This document shows, piece after piece, positions 22,521 to 35,885 of a stretch of DNA of 64,000 nt. The stretch is from Hermatobates lingyangjiaoensis (Eukaryota > Arthropoda > Insecta > Hemiptera > Hermatobatidae). Positions within the stretch are counted from its first letter, which is position 1. The number at the start of each line of letters is the position of its first letter. The translations under genes were made by a program, and so were the position numbers. The DNA lies in contig JAPFBL010000002.1 of the NCBI GenBank assembly GCA_026182355.1, forward strand, positions 1,984,001 through 2,048,000, in the 5' to 3' direction. The notes under the pieces are model-generated. The model saw only the letters and a program-made list of their open reading frames with translations. It had not been told where the DNA came from and did no database searches.

Positions 22521-24075
22521 ACTTTACTAGAAGTAAAGTATTGTGATCGTAAAAAAAATTCGCGAGATTTAAATGTTTTGAGGCCCCCAAAGTCGTTCTA
22601 TGATGTGTTTTCAATGATGTCTGTGTGTGTGCGTGTGTATGTGGGTGGGTGTGTGTATACCTAAAAAATGCTGTACACGCTGCAGTCCACAATCTTTAAT
22701 AGACCAAATTAATAATATACATACGTAAATACGTATTTACATAGTGTAGATAAACGGTATAGCTGGTAGAAATTATACGAAAAGTAACTTTTTTGAAAAA
22801 AGAATCTGTTTTTTCACATTTTTTTCTTCTAAACTACTACTTGAAATACTACTTCTTTTTGAGTCTTGAAATTTCTGCGTTATAATGGAAGCAAGAAATG
22901 CAATAACTGAAAGAATTCTCAAATTTTTTAAACAACTAAAAATTTTTCTTTTTTTAAAAAAAATAAAAATGTTGACTTATGATTCAATCTGGAAGCTTGT
23001 GAGGAGGATACAAGCCATACTGTTTGACAAATCAAAATGAAATTACCCATAAAATTAGAGCATTATGATATTATGATATGGGGAATGAGTTGAAGTAATT
23101 TTTTTCTAAATTATATTAATCAAATGGGCATCATGGAAATTTTTATGCTTCCAGAAAATATTTTTGATGCTAAACCACTCGTTAAAGAACAATGAAATTT
23201 TGCCAAAACATTGAACAGGAAATTGACAATTTATAAATAAGATTCGTGAAATTTCAATTACTGCAAAGAGCAATAAAGCTATAAAAACTGAATATTTATT
23301 CTGGACTAATGGATCACCTACCATACTTGTCGGATTTGTTTACATTTATTTACATTGTTTACATTGACTTAGGATTTTTTCAAGAGAAGGGACTGTAATA
23401 ATATTGATCCAAACAGGTTTAATAAAAAAAATTGAAATTATTTAATGACTTAATATGAGATATAAGAAGAATAAAATTTGGTTGGATTGGTCTAACAAAA
23501 TGCTCTAATCAATCTATATGTTGAACCCTTGAAAATAGTTAATATCAGGCGTAGATTTTGTTGTGTATTTAAATCATATTACCTTTGGGTAATATTGATG
23601 TACGACGATGGACTCTATAAAACAAGAATGTAGTTCTACAGAAGAGTTGCTATGTTGTTCACAAATATCCAGTTTTTTTACTCTTCTAGTCTAATAGTTT
23701 ATATTTATGCTTTTTAAAAATTTAAAGCCTTCAGTTATAAAAGTTTTAAATTATACTGAAAAGTGGGTTTTGAATTTGATTTGAGTATGAAAAACAGACT
23801 AATTACAGATATTTTTTTTCTCAATATATATTAACAGTAACCTTATAACAGAGTCAGCACGCAGGAAAAAGCTAACACTTGGTCAGCATAAATTGGATTT
23901 TTATTAATTTTGATAAAGGGAAAGAAAGGTGATTTCATAAATAATACAAACACGTAATACCATTCCGAGTATAATAATTTTATAAAAGTCAAAATGAAAC
24001 AATTCAAAATTAAAAATATTCTTTCAAATAATATAAATGAAGTTATCCCGCATAGAAACCAGAGATCATCATTTC
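22521..24075 (+). mobile_element. Diverged family X copy
   Basis: Begins ACTTTACTAGAAGTAAAGT at 22521 after a T run, with the GTGATCG and microsatellite (TGTG) blocks in family order. The second half is recognisable to about 23560, and again weakly at 23870-24075. It includes the segment around 23490-23520 that also appears, inverted, in the long subfamily near 33570. The right terminus (CCACTCCAG) was not found, so the end is approximate. Confidence 0.65.
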
Positions 24076-24417
24076 TGGAAACATAGTGAGACACTCATAT
24101 CTAAAATGTGAAAAAAAATTATTTAGTTCTTATCAATGCAATTTTATATAGATTTTTATGTGCTCTTTTACGCGTGGCCTCAATAATTATTGGTACAAGG
24201 TACAACAATATAATAAAGTGTTCAGGAGATACAAAATACAAAAATTTGGATTTTAAAGTGTTAAAATTTTTGTTGTTTATTTTCAAACATGTTATATTAA
24301 TGACAATTAGTATTAATGTTATATAAATGGTCATTATTACAGCTTTATAATTATAATTAGCATGCAGAATATACATTTAAATTATCAAGCATTTTAATTG
24401 TTCTGATCCATTTTTTT

Positions 24418-25755
24418 ACTTTACTATAAGTAAAGTATAGTGATCGTGAAAAAATTCGATCTCGATATTTTCACGGAATTACATGTTTTGAGGTACCAGA
24501 AGTCGTTTTATGACGTTTTTACGATGATGTCTGTGTGTGTGGGGGTGGGTGGGTGGGTGGGTGGGTGAGTGTGTTAGCATTGCTTGTTACCACGCTAAGG
24601 TCCAGAATCTTTGATGGATCAAGTTGATATTTTACACAAAAATGGGCCCCATAAAGACGAAGATCCCTATTGTTTGGGAAGAATTATGCATGATGGGAAA
24701 GTCACTTTTTTTGCCAAAAACCGTTTTTTTTAAAACATTTATTTCTCCTAAACTGATAACCCTAGAGTTTTGAAATTTTGACATTATCTTTGAAGTTACA
24801 AATGCAACAAACGAAAAATATATTCAGAATTTTAAGACAACAGGAAATATTTTTTTTCAATAAAATGTAAAAATTTTGACTTATAATTCAATCTCAAACC
24901 TTGTGAGAGCGATACAAGCCATACTGTTTGACGGACAAGAATGAAACTATGCCTACAAATAGAACATTATATGGCAAATGAGTTGAGATATTTTTTTTTG
25001 AAATTACTTTCGCTAAAGGGGCGTTACAGTACGATTTGTGTTTTCAGAAAATGATTTTTTGACGCTAAACGGCTGATTAAAAAATAATGAAAATTTGACC
25101 AAAAATGGAACACAAAATTAGCAATTCATAAAAAAAAATCATGAAGTTTCAATTACGGGAAAGAGTAATAACGATATAAAAACTCTTTGTTTATCCTAGA
25201 CTAAGAGATCACCTGCTATACTTGTCGAATTTTTTATATTTTTGTATATTGTTTACATTGACTTAGAAATTTTTTGAGCGAATCCACTGAGATAAAATTG
25301 ATGTTTCTAATGGGAAAATGAAAATATATTATTGACTTACAAGAGATGTAAGATAAATAATATTGTGGAGGTAAATGATAACACTCATTAAAAAAAAATT
25401 CTTATATATGTTATTTGACAAAGGGGAAGAAAAATGATCTTATTAAATACTAAGAAGCTATAAAATTTTTGCTTAATCAATGAAATTTTTAAATAGTGAT
25501 TATTAGATGCAGTGATTTCGAACACCACTTCTTCAAGCGATATGAAGTACACATTTATGATTTAATCAGGGAAGGAATAAATGAAAGAAATGTTTAAATT
25601 TTTAAAACAACAAAAAAGTATTTTTTAAAAATAAAATGTAAATATTTTGACTTATCATTGAATATGAAAGCTTTAGAGAAAATAAAAATCATTATGTTGT
25701 AAGCCAGTTTGATATGTTTTTAATTATAGTAAAGTTAAGTGTAAGTTACTCCAGA
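24418..25755 (+). mobile_element. Family X copy, short form
   Basis: Starts ACTTTACTATAAGTAAAGT at 24418 after seven T residues and ends ...GTTACTCCAGA at about 25755. The first ~1 kb matches the copy at 10693 closely; the last 250 bp are decayed. A second remnant of the same terminus (GTCCAGATTTTG) lies at 25970-25980. No coding potential. Confidence 0.75.
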
Positions 25756-27807
25756 TTCTCATTAGGCTATGCACTTTTTTATTCTGCTGTCCATAGGAGA
25801 GGACGCAAAACAGTCTTGAACAAATTTAAAGTAAAATTTCAGACTCCCAATGTAGAATATCAATATGATAATGTGTCTCACACTTAACTGAAAATTGGTG
25901 AAATAACAAATTATCTATACTTTCTGACCCTAGGAAGTAGTAAATATGAAATAAAGTTGAGCGTAAACCGGTCCAGATTTTGTTCCTTAAATAAATAAAT
26001 TACTATCTGTATTAAATTGATTTATTTGTATTTTAAGAAAATCTGTAAATCAGGTACTTTAAAAAGCATTTGTTTGAGTTGTATCAAAAGCTTAAGACAT
26101 TCTAAAATGGCTTAATTACTTTCGATTTCAAGCGTTACGTCGTCTGCTTAGTGCCTTTAACTCAGTCTAAATAACTTATAACTTTTATTTTGGTTAATGG
26201 TTGATCCTTAATAATTAATTCAAAGAGTAAGTTTGGTTTTATTGTCAACTTGTTTATGTATTACAATGAGCACTAAATTATTGTATTTAGGCATATATAA
26301 TTAATACTTAATTAGTTTCATATTAATAATTAATGAAAATAATCACTAATTACTACTTTCAATGGCATGAATCGTAGATTATTATTCTATTGACTGTTAT
26401 ATTTTGTATCTTTTAATTACGAATATAATCTTATGGACCAAATATAATATAACAAGCAGATTTAAAAAAATTAATAGTGGATTATTTTCAATATATATAC
26501 AAAACTAAAGTTTTTTTTCTATTCCACGGTCGACACTTTTATCAATATATATAATATTCTACCTATAAATCATCTATTTTAAGTGGAACTCTCTTTGTAA
26601 TTAAAGTATGTTTTGTTTAATTACGTGAAAATGTATACATAATTCATGCAAAAATATATACTGAAATATATTTATGAGTTTATTATTATGTTAATTTATA
26701 TTATGAATATTTATAATTATTTATATTTATAAATTTATATCTTATTATTTATATTTATAATTATGAATGAATAATGAAGTATTATTATAACTGAATTTAA
26801 AGGTAATAAAAAAAATACTTTTATAAATATTTTTAAAAATAAATAGTATATGTTATTCTTAGTAAAATTCAGTTGTACAGAATAAATAAAATATTTCTGA
26901 TTAAAGATATAGATCATTAAGTAATATACTATCTTTTATAGTTATTATAAATAACTTATTACTTATATTTATAAATGTGTACAGCATATGCACACATTTA
27001 TACTGTATTATGAATTAGATACTGTATTTCATGTGAATAAGTGTCTTAAAAGACTTAAAAACTAGGAATACACTAGCAAGTATTTTATTGAAAATAATTT
27101 ATTTACGTAATTTACTTATTTTATTAATAACTAAAAGTTTTTTAATTTAAAATGATTATATTTTTCAATTGTTAAAATATATTATTTAATAGTTAGCAAT
27201 CACCATCTAGAATTTTATTACAAATAAAGATAGTGTAATTAACTTAATTTATTAATAATTAAGCAGTTTTATAAAATTATTATAATTTTCAATTACATAT
27301 TAAAATGTATTATTTTTGTTCAATTATGGAAATACTAAATACAATTCATAATTTTTTTTTCAAAGAGTAGCATTACATAAGGTATTAAAATGTTGTTGAG
27401 AATTAATTTTAATACTCAACATTTATTAGTCTGCTAAAGAAATTTTAAATTAGTATAAATTATAGATGACCTGAGGACCTAAAGATATGCAATTTTGAAT
27501 GAATTAATGATAAAATATTTCATTATTCCAAGTGTTGATTCACTACTTCATTAGAGTAGCATTTTGATTCATTATTTATTTATTTTTTCACGTCAATAAT
27601 TTGCGCTGATGACTCTGTATTACTTTACTTCTTCATGCAAAATTCATTAGTTCCCTTAATTTATAAAATATTTATTTGATTTAACTTTTGGTAGCATTGG
27701 GTTTTGTCAATTTCAAATTGTTACTTTAGTTATATATGAACAATGAGCCCAGTTAGTTTCGCATATATATAATATAAAAGTTTCGCAGAACCTATTTTTG
27801 ACATTTT
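25756..27807. other. Extremely AT-rich spacer
   Basis: Long runs of A/T with no gene or repeat family recognised, apart from the X terminus remnant near 25970. Confidence 0.5.
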
Positions 27808-28497
27808 ACTTTACTATAAGTAAAGTATAGTGATAGTAAAAAAAATTCTATCTCAAGATTTTGGTGGATTTACATGTTTTGAGGTCTACAAAGTTTTTTG
27901 TAACTTTTTTTCCATGAAGTCTGTGTAAGTGTGGATGGCTAGGTGGGAGTGTATCCAAAAGACTGTGTATATCCTACAGTCCACAATCTTTGATAGACCA
28001 AATTAATATTTCACACAAAAATAAGCCTCATAATGCAGATGAACTCTATTGTACATCTGGGAGCAATATGCATGATAGTAAAGTCACTTTTTTCTAGTAA
28101 TTAACTTAATTCTAGTAAAAAAAAATATGTTCTTAGGTGACTGCAACTACAATATCAAACAAAACAATTTCTTTTTTAATCCTGCTCTTTTCTGTAGTTC
28201 TGTCGAAATGGTTGAAAATTAAACTTCCTACTCTAATGTCAAAAAAATCATTTTCTGAAAACATAAAATTGACCCTTATGCCCTGTAATTTTGTAGAATG
28301 TAATTTTGAAAAAAATTCTTCAACTCATCTCCCAAATAATGCTCCATTTTTTTTGTAGTCTTTTATTTTCATCTTTAAAACGCAGACATTGTCCAAAGAA
28401 CTTCATAAAACGACTTTAAAGACTTCAAAACTTGTAAATCCGTCAAAATTTCGAGGTCAAATTTTTTACGATCACTATACTTAGTTATAGTAAAGTA
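27808..28497 (+). mobile_element. Compact family X derivative with both ends inverted
   Basis: Begins with the palindrome ACTTTACTATAAGTAAAGT and the GTGAT block, and ends with its inverted counterpart (ACGATCACTATACTTAG, TAGTAAAGTA). Only the first-half sequences are present, arranged head to head with a deleted centre, forming a ~690-bp foldback. Confidence 0.65.
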
Positions 28498-28611
28498 GAA
28501 AATAAACATAAAAAATGTTAGAAATGCATTAAAAAGACTGCTAAATATACGTAGAAATATTCAAATCAAATTTATCCTGACTACTCTATTTTACTATACA
28601 GTAGCACCTCT

Positions 28612-29160
28612 CATACGAAGCCTCTACTAACGAAATGTCTTTCCCCACCTCTCATACGTAAATATACCACTAAAATATAGATTTTTTTTCTTACCATAAT
28701 TTGTGAAATATGAATAGCCTAATGCGTTTCTAAGCCCCCAATACCCACCCCAAAATACACTTTAAATTAAAATAAATGTATATGTCATATATAAATATAT
28801 AAGATAACCAATAAATATAATAATTGTCATACATATTATAATTGTAATAAGCATAGACATAAATTATAAAATTAAGTAGTAATAATAATAACAGGTAACA
28901 GTATGCATAGATAAAAGATCTCTTCTTCTCATGAGCATTGCCAATATTTTTCTTTGACCGCATATTGAAAAAAAAAACGAATACACACGTAAACTTGAAT
29001 AAGCACAAAAAATAGTTTCGTTCGTAAATTCATTCGACTGAAGTGGCATATAACTGAGACTGAATGAGATTCTTTCGAAATAACTGATAGTTGTGCCTTC
29101 TAGCCAATGGGAAATAGCTAAGAGGGAAAGAGGATAAGTTCCTCTTAGAGAGTTACCATA
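28612..29160. mobile_element. Possible pogo/Tigger-type MITE remnant
   Basis: CAGTAGCACCTCTCATACG following TA at 28608-28611 resembles the terminal repeat of Tc1/mariner-group pogo/Tigger elements. CCTCTCATACG recurs at about 28650. I could not find the matching right end, so the extent is a guess. Confidence 0.3.
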
Positions 29161-29487
29161 AAACAAGATAAAACAAAGTTATCATTGTTATAACAAATCC
29201 CGAGATCTTGGCACTTACTTTATTATGAGAGCAAATAAAATTTCTCATACTATTTCAAATATGGTATTGTATAAAACAATTTTATACTGTTATATTAAAA
29301 AAAAAAATTCTATTTTTGGAATTTTCCCTTTTTGAATTGTTAATAAGTGACTTTTCAGTTTACATAAATTTATTGATAAGTTGATTTAAAATATATTTTT
29401 TTAATAGTTGTAAAATAATAGCTGTAATTTAATTTTCTCCAGAAGTACTGAAACATTTTACTTATGCATTCCATATTAATAAAACTG

Positions 29488-29849
29488 TATTTTCAGAATG
29501 TGATACATATTTATTCACTGTATTTTCAGAATTCGATACATATTTATTCACTCAGTGTCATTCACTCTATTTTCAGAATTTGATACATATTTATTCACTC
29601 AGTGTCATTCACTGTATTTTCAGAATTCGATACATATTTATTCACTCAGTGTCATTCACTCTATTTTCAGAATTTGAAACATATTTATTCACTCAGTGTC
29701 ATTCACAGTATTTTCAGATTTTGATACATATTTATTCACTCAGTGTCATTCACTGTATTTTCAGAATTTGATACATATTTATTCACTCAGTGTAATTCAC
29801 TCTATTTTCAGAATTTGATACATATTTATTCAGTCACTGTCATTCATAT
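29488..29849. repeat. 47-bp minisatellite, about eight copies
   Basis: Unit start TATTTTCAGAATTTGATACA; copies begin at 29488 (33 bp, shortened), 29521, 29568, 29615, 29662, 29709, 29756 and 29803. Variants GAATTCG/GAATTTG and unit ends CTC/CTG alternate between neighbours in the first copies, which points to expansion as 94-bp dimers. The open frame across it is a by-product of the repeat. Confidence 0.95.
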
Positions 29850-30875
29850 TGCTAACACTAAAACATCGAATAAATACTATTCTTAGCAAAGGATAAAAAT
29901 AGTAAAACACTTTGAATTTTTTAATAATTCTCGGAATTATTTTTGTTAAGTAATCTTCATTTATTATCACAATAATTTTAATACTATTTTAGCACTTAAT
30001 GTGTTGAGAAGATGACGTTTTAAACTATGCTTCTTAATAATTAATTAAACGAAACTCAAAAACGCGGTTCGTATTGAATAAATTTGATGCTGAAAAACAA
30101 GTTAGTCAAAAAACATTTTCTCCATCAAATTAGATACGAATTGTTAAAGCACCACACCTTGAACATAATTGTAACAAAATATTAGATATTGATCTCTAGA
30201 TTAATGGTGTTTTAAAAAGTTTGAAAATTACAAATTATAAGCATACAATATAATAAAGGAATCTTTTATAATAATTACCTAAACTGTGTGAAGGTGATTA
30301 AAAGAGGGAAAGGCGTCATTGTGAGAATGCTGTCTAGGAAACAGTAACACTAGGGGACCTCAACCTTTGTTGGCTTAGGTCATTAGTGATACTAAAGTGA
30401 GATACCAATACGTCAATAATAAGGGATATCAACATATTAACCACAATTGATGTTTTATTTACATAATAAATTTTTATATTACAATTAAGTTTATGTGTTA
30501 ATAACCAGTTTTTTTAATTTAATTTTTAAGTATAGTATAATGTTTTACAAATAAAAATTTTTATAGAAATGAAAAATATTATAATTACAAAATGAGATTG
30601 AGTTTTGTTCAAAGCTAATAGGGTAGGGTGATCCCCTTGATGGCGAGTTACTGATGGTTACAGGCATGCTGAGTCTAACTCACTCATAAGCTCATAAGAC
30701 TTGTTTTGATTTAATCAAGTTCCTAAGTCTTCCGGCTATGCCATAACAGAGCAGACCAGGTTGATGTTTTTTGAAGTGGAACCCTTTTGATACGTCGCAA
30801 GGAATCCAACGTCAAGGCCGGCCTAACAAACCTTATGTCCGTCCACCAACACCGGCTCTAAGCCTAATAAAAAAA
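29850..30875. other. Spacer with a GC-richer unclassified block
   Basis: Mostly AT-rich. The block at about 30640-30865 is clearly less AT-rich than its surroundings, with no sustained frame. It ends directly at the A run where the next X copy begins and is probably the tail of an unidentified transposable element. Confidence 0.4.
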
Positions 30876-32643
30876 TCTGGAGTGGCCTACACTCAACTTT
30901 ACTATAAGTAAACATAATATCATACTTCTTGGGTATATAATAAATAATGTTCAGATAGTGGAGGTAGTACAGATAGTGATTGATTCACTTATCAATATAT
31001 ATGCTTATTTTTGTATAACACACCACTGATGCATATATCATTAGTATAACCTGACCTCCTTCTACATTGAATATTCAAGACAAATTTTCCCATTTAAAAC
31101 TTGAAAATATTCCTATTTTGTCTGGCAAATGTCAGAAACATTTAAGAAAAAATGTCGTTTTAAGATAACTCTTAATTTAAGATGTCGGATAATTTCATTT
31201 ATATTTCTCTTCAAAGATGTTTCCCATTTCGAATGATGTTTTATATTTTTGGTCTTTTATAGAATTACTATACGGCGATTTTCATGAGTTCCTAGTATTT
31301 AATAAAAACTACTTTTCTTTCCATTTATCAAAAATCATATATACCAATTCACTCTGAGTGAGTGTTATTTTTTCCCTGCCTGTTGTGCTCTGTTAAATGG
31401 TTGCTGTGAATGTAAATTGAGAAAAAATACATCAGCAATTAGTCAATTTTACATACTAAAATCAAGTATAATTTCAAACTTTTACATCTAGAAGCTTGAA
31501 AATTTTAAAAATGATAGATATGAACTGCTAGACTAGAATAGTGAAAATTGTGAATACTTGTCACCAAACATAACACTTCTTTCTTTAGGAAAGAGACCAT
31601 TCCTCATACTTCAATTTTACTCAATGATACTATAATTCACAAACCAAATAATTCACAACTGACATTAATTTTGTTCAAGAGTACAATATATAGACTGATT
31701 ATAACATTTTGTGAGACAAATGCATCATACCAACGAAAGCAACAAACATTTATGTTTATTGGGAGTAAATTTTTACATGTAAAAATATTATTCCCTTTAT
31801 ACCTCATATAAGTCAATGAGTTATTTAAAGTTTCCATTATAAACATCAATTTTATTTCAGTGGATTGACTCAAAAAAATTTTAAGTCAATGTAAACAATG
31901 CAAAAAAATATCAAAAATTCGACAAGTATAGCAGGTGATCCCTTAGTCTAGGATAAACAAACAGTTTTTATAGCTTCATTGCTCTTTGCCCTGATTGAAA
32001 TTTCATGAATTATTTTTATAAATTGATAATATATTGTTCAATTTTTGTCAACTTTTATGATGTTTTAAATCGTACTGTAAGCTCCTTTGAAGAATGTAAT
32101 TTTGAAAAAGATTATCTCGTCTCATCCTCCAGATAATGTCCTATTTTTAGGCATAGTTTCATTTTGATTCATTAAACGGTATGGCTTGATCGCTTTGAGA
32201 TTGAATTATAAGTCAAAATTTTTACATTTTATTGAAAAAAAATATTTCCACTGTTTTGAAATTCCGAATATATTTTTCGTTTATTCCATTTCTTACCTCA
32301 AAGAGAATGCAAAACTTTCAAAACTATAGAGTTAGAAGTTTAGGAGAAATATTTTTTTTCTAAATAACTGTTTTTAGCAAAAAAGTGACTTTCCCGTCAT
32401 GAATAATTCTTCCCAAACAATAGGGACGATCTACACTCTGGGGCCCTAGTTATTTTTTGTGTAAAGTATCAACGAGATTCTGACCGTAGCGTGGTGACAA
32501 GCAATGCTAACATACCCCCCACTCACACAGACATCATCGCAAAAACATTATGAAACGACTTTTGAGACTTAAAAACAAATAATTCAGTCAAAATCTCGAG
32601 ATCGAATTCTTTCACGATCACTATACTTTACTTATAGTAAAGT
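30876..32643 (-). mobile_element. Family X, tandem unit 1 (long subfamily)
   Basis: Starts TCTGGAGTGGCCTACACT after an A run and ends ACTTTACTTATAGTAAAGT. It carries ~400 bp (about 31385-31790) that are absent from the copies at 10 and 24 kb, which defines a longer subfamily. Its end abuts the start of unit 2 after only seven A residues. Confidence 0.75.
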
Positions 32644-32650
32644 AAAAAAA

Positions 32651-35056
32651 TCTGGAGTGGCCTACACTCAAGTTTACTATACGTAAACTTAATATCAAAC
32701 TTTTTGGGTATATAATATATAATGTCTCATTTAAGCATAATATAATCGTCTAAATGGTAGATGTTTATTCCTGAGGTAGTACAGAGTGAGTGATCCACTT
32801 ATCAACAGATAAACCTATTTTGTATGTCACACAATTAATGGACATACAATCATTAGTATAACTACAGCAGTAGTAAGTAACATTATGAAAAGCTAAAGTG
32901 AAAATTTGCTTATACGAAATAATTTTCTACAAAAGAGCTTTTGTTCCAATAGTCCGTGAATCTCTTACATAGTTTATCTGACCTCCTTCCACATTTAATA
33001 CATAAGACAAATTATACCATTTAGAACTATAGAAAATTATAAAAAAATATTTAATTATTTATAGAAAATCTATAAAAAATTTAAAAATATAGAAAATATT
33101 TTAAGTATTTTAAAAACATTACAAAGTTTTTGTCATGCTATAGTTTTTTAAAAACTCACTTTTCTTTCCCTTAGTCAAAGTCAAAAAACGTAAAAAAACA
33201 ATTTACTCTGAGTACGTGCTGTACTCTATTATAAGTTTGCTGTAAATGTATATTGAGAAACAAATATTGGTAATTAGCCACCTTTCACCTCTTAAATCCA
33301 ATTCAAAGCCGACTTTTCTGTACATTTTTAAATTTAAAAGCTGGAAGCTTGAAATTCTTGGAAATAGTGGCTTAAACAATTCGACTAGAACAGTGAAAAA
33401 ACTGGAAATTAGACAAAAACATAGAAGCCCTTCTATAGGACGAAAAAGTTCATTCCAAAACCATTAATATTGTGTTATTCCAATATTATTATTATTACCC
33501 AATAATAATGTTATTCATAAAAGTAAAAAAAATTAGCATATGATATTAACCTTTGTAGAATGGTGGAATATATAGATTGATTAGAACATTTTGTTAGACA
33601 AACCCATCATACCATAAAAAGAATCAGAAATTATGTGTTTGATATGCTCTATTGTTGTTGATTTTTTACATACAAGAATTTTATTCTTCTTACAACACAT
33701 ATAAGTCGTTAAATCATTTAAAAATTTTCATTATACCCCTGAACATTATATTATTTTTCGGTGAATTCACTGAAAAAAATTCTAAATCAATGTAAATAAT
33801 GTTAAAAATATCAAAAATTCGACAAGTATAGCAGGTGATCCCTTAGTCTAGGATAAACAAACAGTTTTTATAGCTTTATTGCTCTTTGCCGTAATTGAAA
33901 TTTCATTAATTTTTTTGTATGAATTGTAAATTTATTGTTCCATTTTTGGTCAAATTTCATGATTTTCTAATGAGCCGTTTAGCGTCAAAAAAACATTTTC
34001 TGAAAACAAAAATCGTACTTTAACGTCTCATTGGTGAACGTAATATCAAAACAAAATATCTCACCTCATTGTCTATATAATGGTCTATATTTAGGTATAG
34101 TTTCATTTTCATTCATCAAACGGTATGGCTTGTATGGCTCTCACAAGCTTCAAGATTGAATTATAAGTCAAACTTTTTAATTTTATTGAAAAAAAAATAT
34201 TTTCGGTTGTTTTAAAATTCTGAATATATTTTTCGTTTATTGCATTTGTAACCCCAAAAAATGCCAAAATATTTAAACTCTAAAATTAACAGTTTAGTAG
34301 AAAAAAATATTTTCTAAAAACCGGTTTTTAGCCAAAAAAAAGTGACTTTTCCGTCATGCATAATTCTTCCCAAACAGTAGGGATCATCTACACCAATGTT
34401 TCCCAAAGTGGGCTTTGATATCGGGGGGCGCTAATGCAAAAAGGAGCGGGGATTCTATTTCCAAAAATTGAAAATGTTCATGCAATATAATTTCTAAATT
34501 TAATTGAAAACACGACATGTAAACTTCTAGGAAACAGTTTCTTAAAATTATTTGTTTTGATAATTCATTTTTATGTTAAAAGTATATTCTCACCTAAGTT
34601 TCTTTTATTGTGTATTCTTTTGCATAAATGTGCTATGAAACAATACATCTATTGGATTCTAAATAAATATTTAATTAGTAATTATTTTAATTTAATTATT
34701 AAAATGTTACTCATTTGGTTATTTAGTCTAGGAATCTGATTATTATTCAAGGGTGTTGAGTTATAGGTTTATGGACCCAAGGGGGCGGTCACTCAAAAAG
34801 GTTTAGGAAACACTGATCTACACTATAGGGCCCATTTTTGTGTAAAATATCAACTTGATCCATCAAAGATTCTGGACCGTAGCGTGGTAACAATCAATGC
34901 TAACACACTCACCCACCCACCCACACACACACAGACATCATCGAAAAAACTTCATAAAACGACTTTTGGGACCTCAAAACATATAATTCCGTCTCAAAGA
35001 TTCAAATCTCAAGATCAATTTTTTTCACGATCACTATACTTTACTTATAGTAAAGT
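32651..35056 (-). mobile_element. Family X, tandem unit 2 (long subfamily), split by a MITE
   Basis: Same orientation and termini as unit 1. The extra internal segment is present (about 33215-33690). A 422-bp hAT-type MITE at 34394-34815 interrupts it; sequence on both sides of the MITE is continuous when the duplication is removed. The CA-rich block is at 34903-34935. Confidence 0.75.
34394..34815. mobile_element. Non-autonomous hAT MITE
   Basis: Termini CAATGTTTCCCAAAGTGGG and (reverse complement of the right end) CAGTGTTTCCTAAACC are of the common hAT 'CAGTGTTTC' type. ATCTACAC is duplicated exactly at 34386-34393 and 34816-34823, the 8-bp hAT signature. Interior is AT-rich and non-coding. 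Confidence 0.88.
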
Positions 35057-35060
35057 AAAA

Positions 35061-35885
35061 ATTCTAAGTCTATGTAAACAATGTAAAGAAAATATCAAAA
35101 ATTCGACAAGTATAGCAGGTGATCCCTTCGTCTATGATAAACAAACAGTTTTTATAACTTTCTTGATCTTTGCCGTAATTGAAATGTTATTAATTTTTTT
35201 TATAAATTGCTAATTTTTTGTTCCATTTTTGGTCAAGTTTTCATGGTTTTTTAATAAGCTGTTTAGCGTCACAAAAACATTTTTTGAAAACAGAAATCAT
35301 ACTGTAAAACTCCTTTGAAGAATGTAATTTTGAAAAATTATCTTAACTCATCCTCCACTTAATGTTCAATTTTTAGGTATAGTTTCATTTTGATCCGTCA
35401 AACGGTATGGCTTGTATCGCTCTCACAACCTTTGAGATTGATTTATAAGTCAAAATTTTTACTTTTATAAAAAAAATATTTCCAGTTGTTTTAAAAATCT
35501 GAACACGTTTTTCGTTTATTGCAGTTGTAACTTCAAAGATAATGCCAAAATTTTAAAACTATAGAATTAGCAGTTTAAGAGAAAAGAATGTTTTCTAGAA
35601 ACTAGTTTTTGGCCAAAAAAAGTGACTTTCCTAACATGCATAATTCCTCCCAGACAATAGGGATCATCTACACTATAGGGCCCATTTTTGAGTAAAATAT
35701 CAAATTGATCCATCAAAGATTCAGGAGCCATAGCGTGGTAACAAGCAATGCTAACATACTCAACCACCCACACACACAGATATCATCGAAAAAACGATTT
35801 CTGGGACGTCAAAACATATAATTCCGTCAAAATCTTCAGATCGAAGTTTTTTACGTTCACTATAATACTTTACTTATAATATGAC
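35061..35885 (-). mobile_element. Family X, tandem unit 3 (truncated start)
   Basis: Begins within the middle of the family sequence (AAGTCTATGTAAACAATG) directly after unit 2 and continues to a decayed terminus (ACTTTACTTATAAT) at about 35880. Confirms a head-to-tail series of three. Confidence 0.7.

Noticed and set aside
29580..29771. 63-codon repetitive frame
   Set aside because: It is a by-product of the 47-bp minisatellite, whose period is not a multiple of three.
34557..34739. 60-codon frame in the hAT MITE
   Set aside because: Low-complexity, AT-driven composition inside a non-autonomous element.
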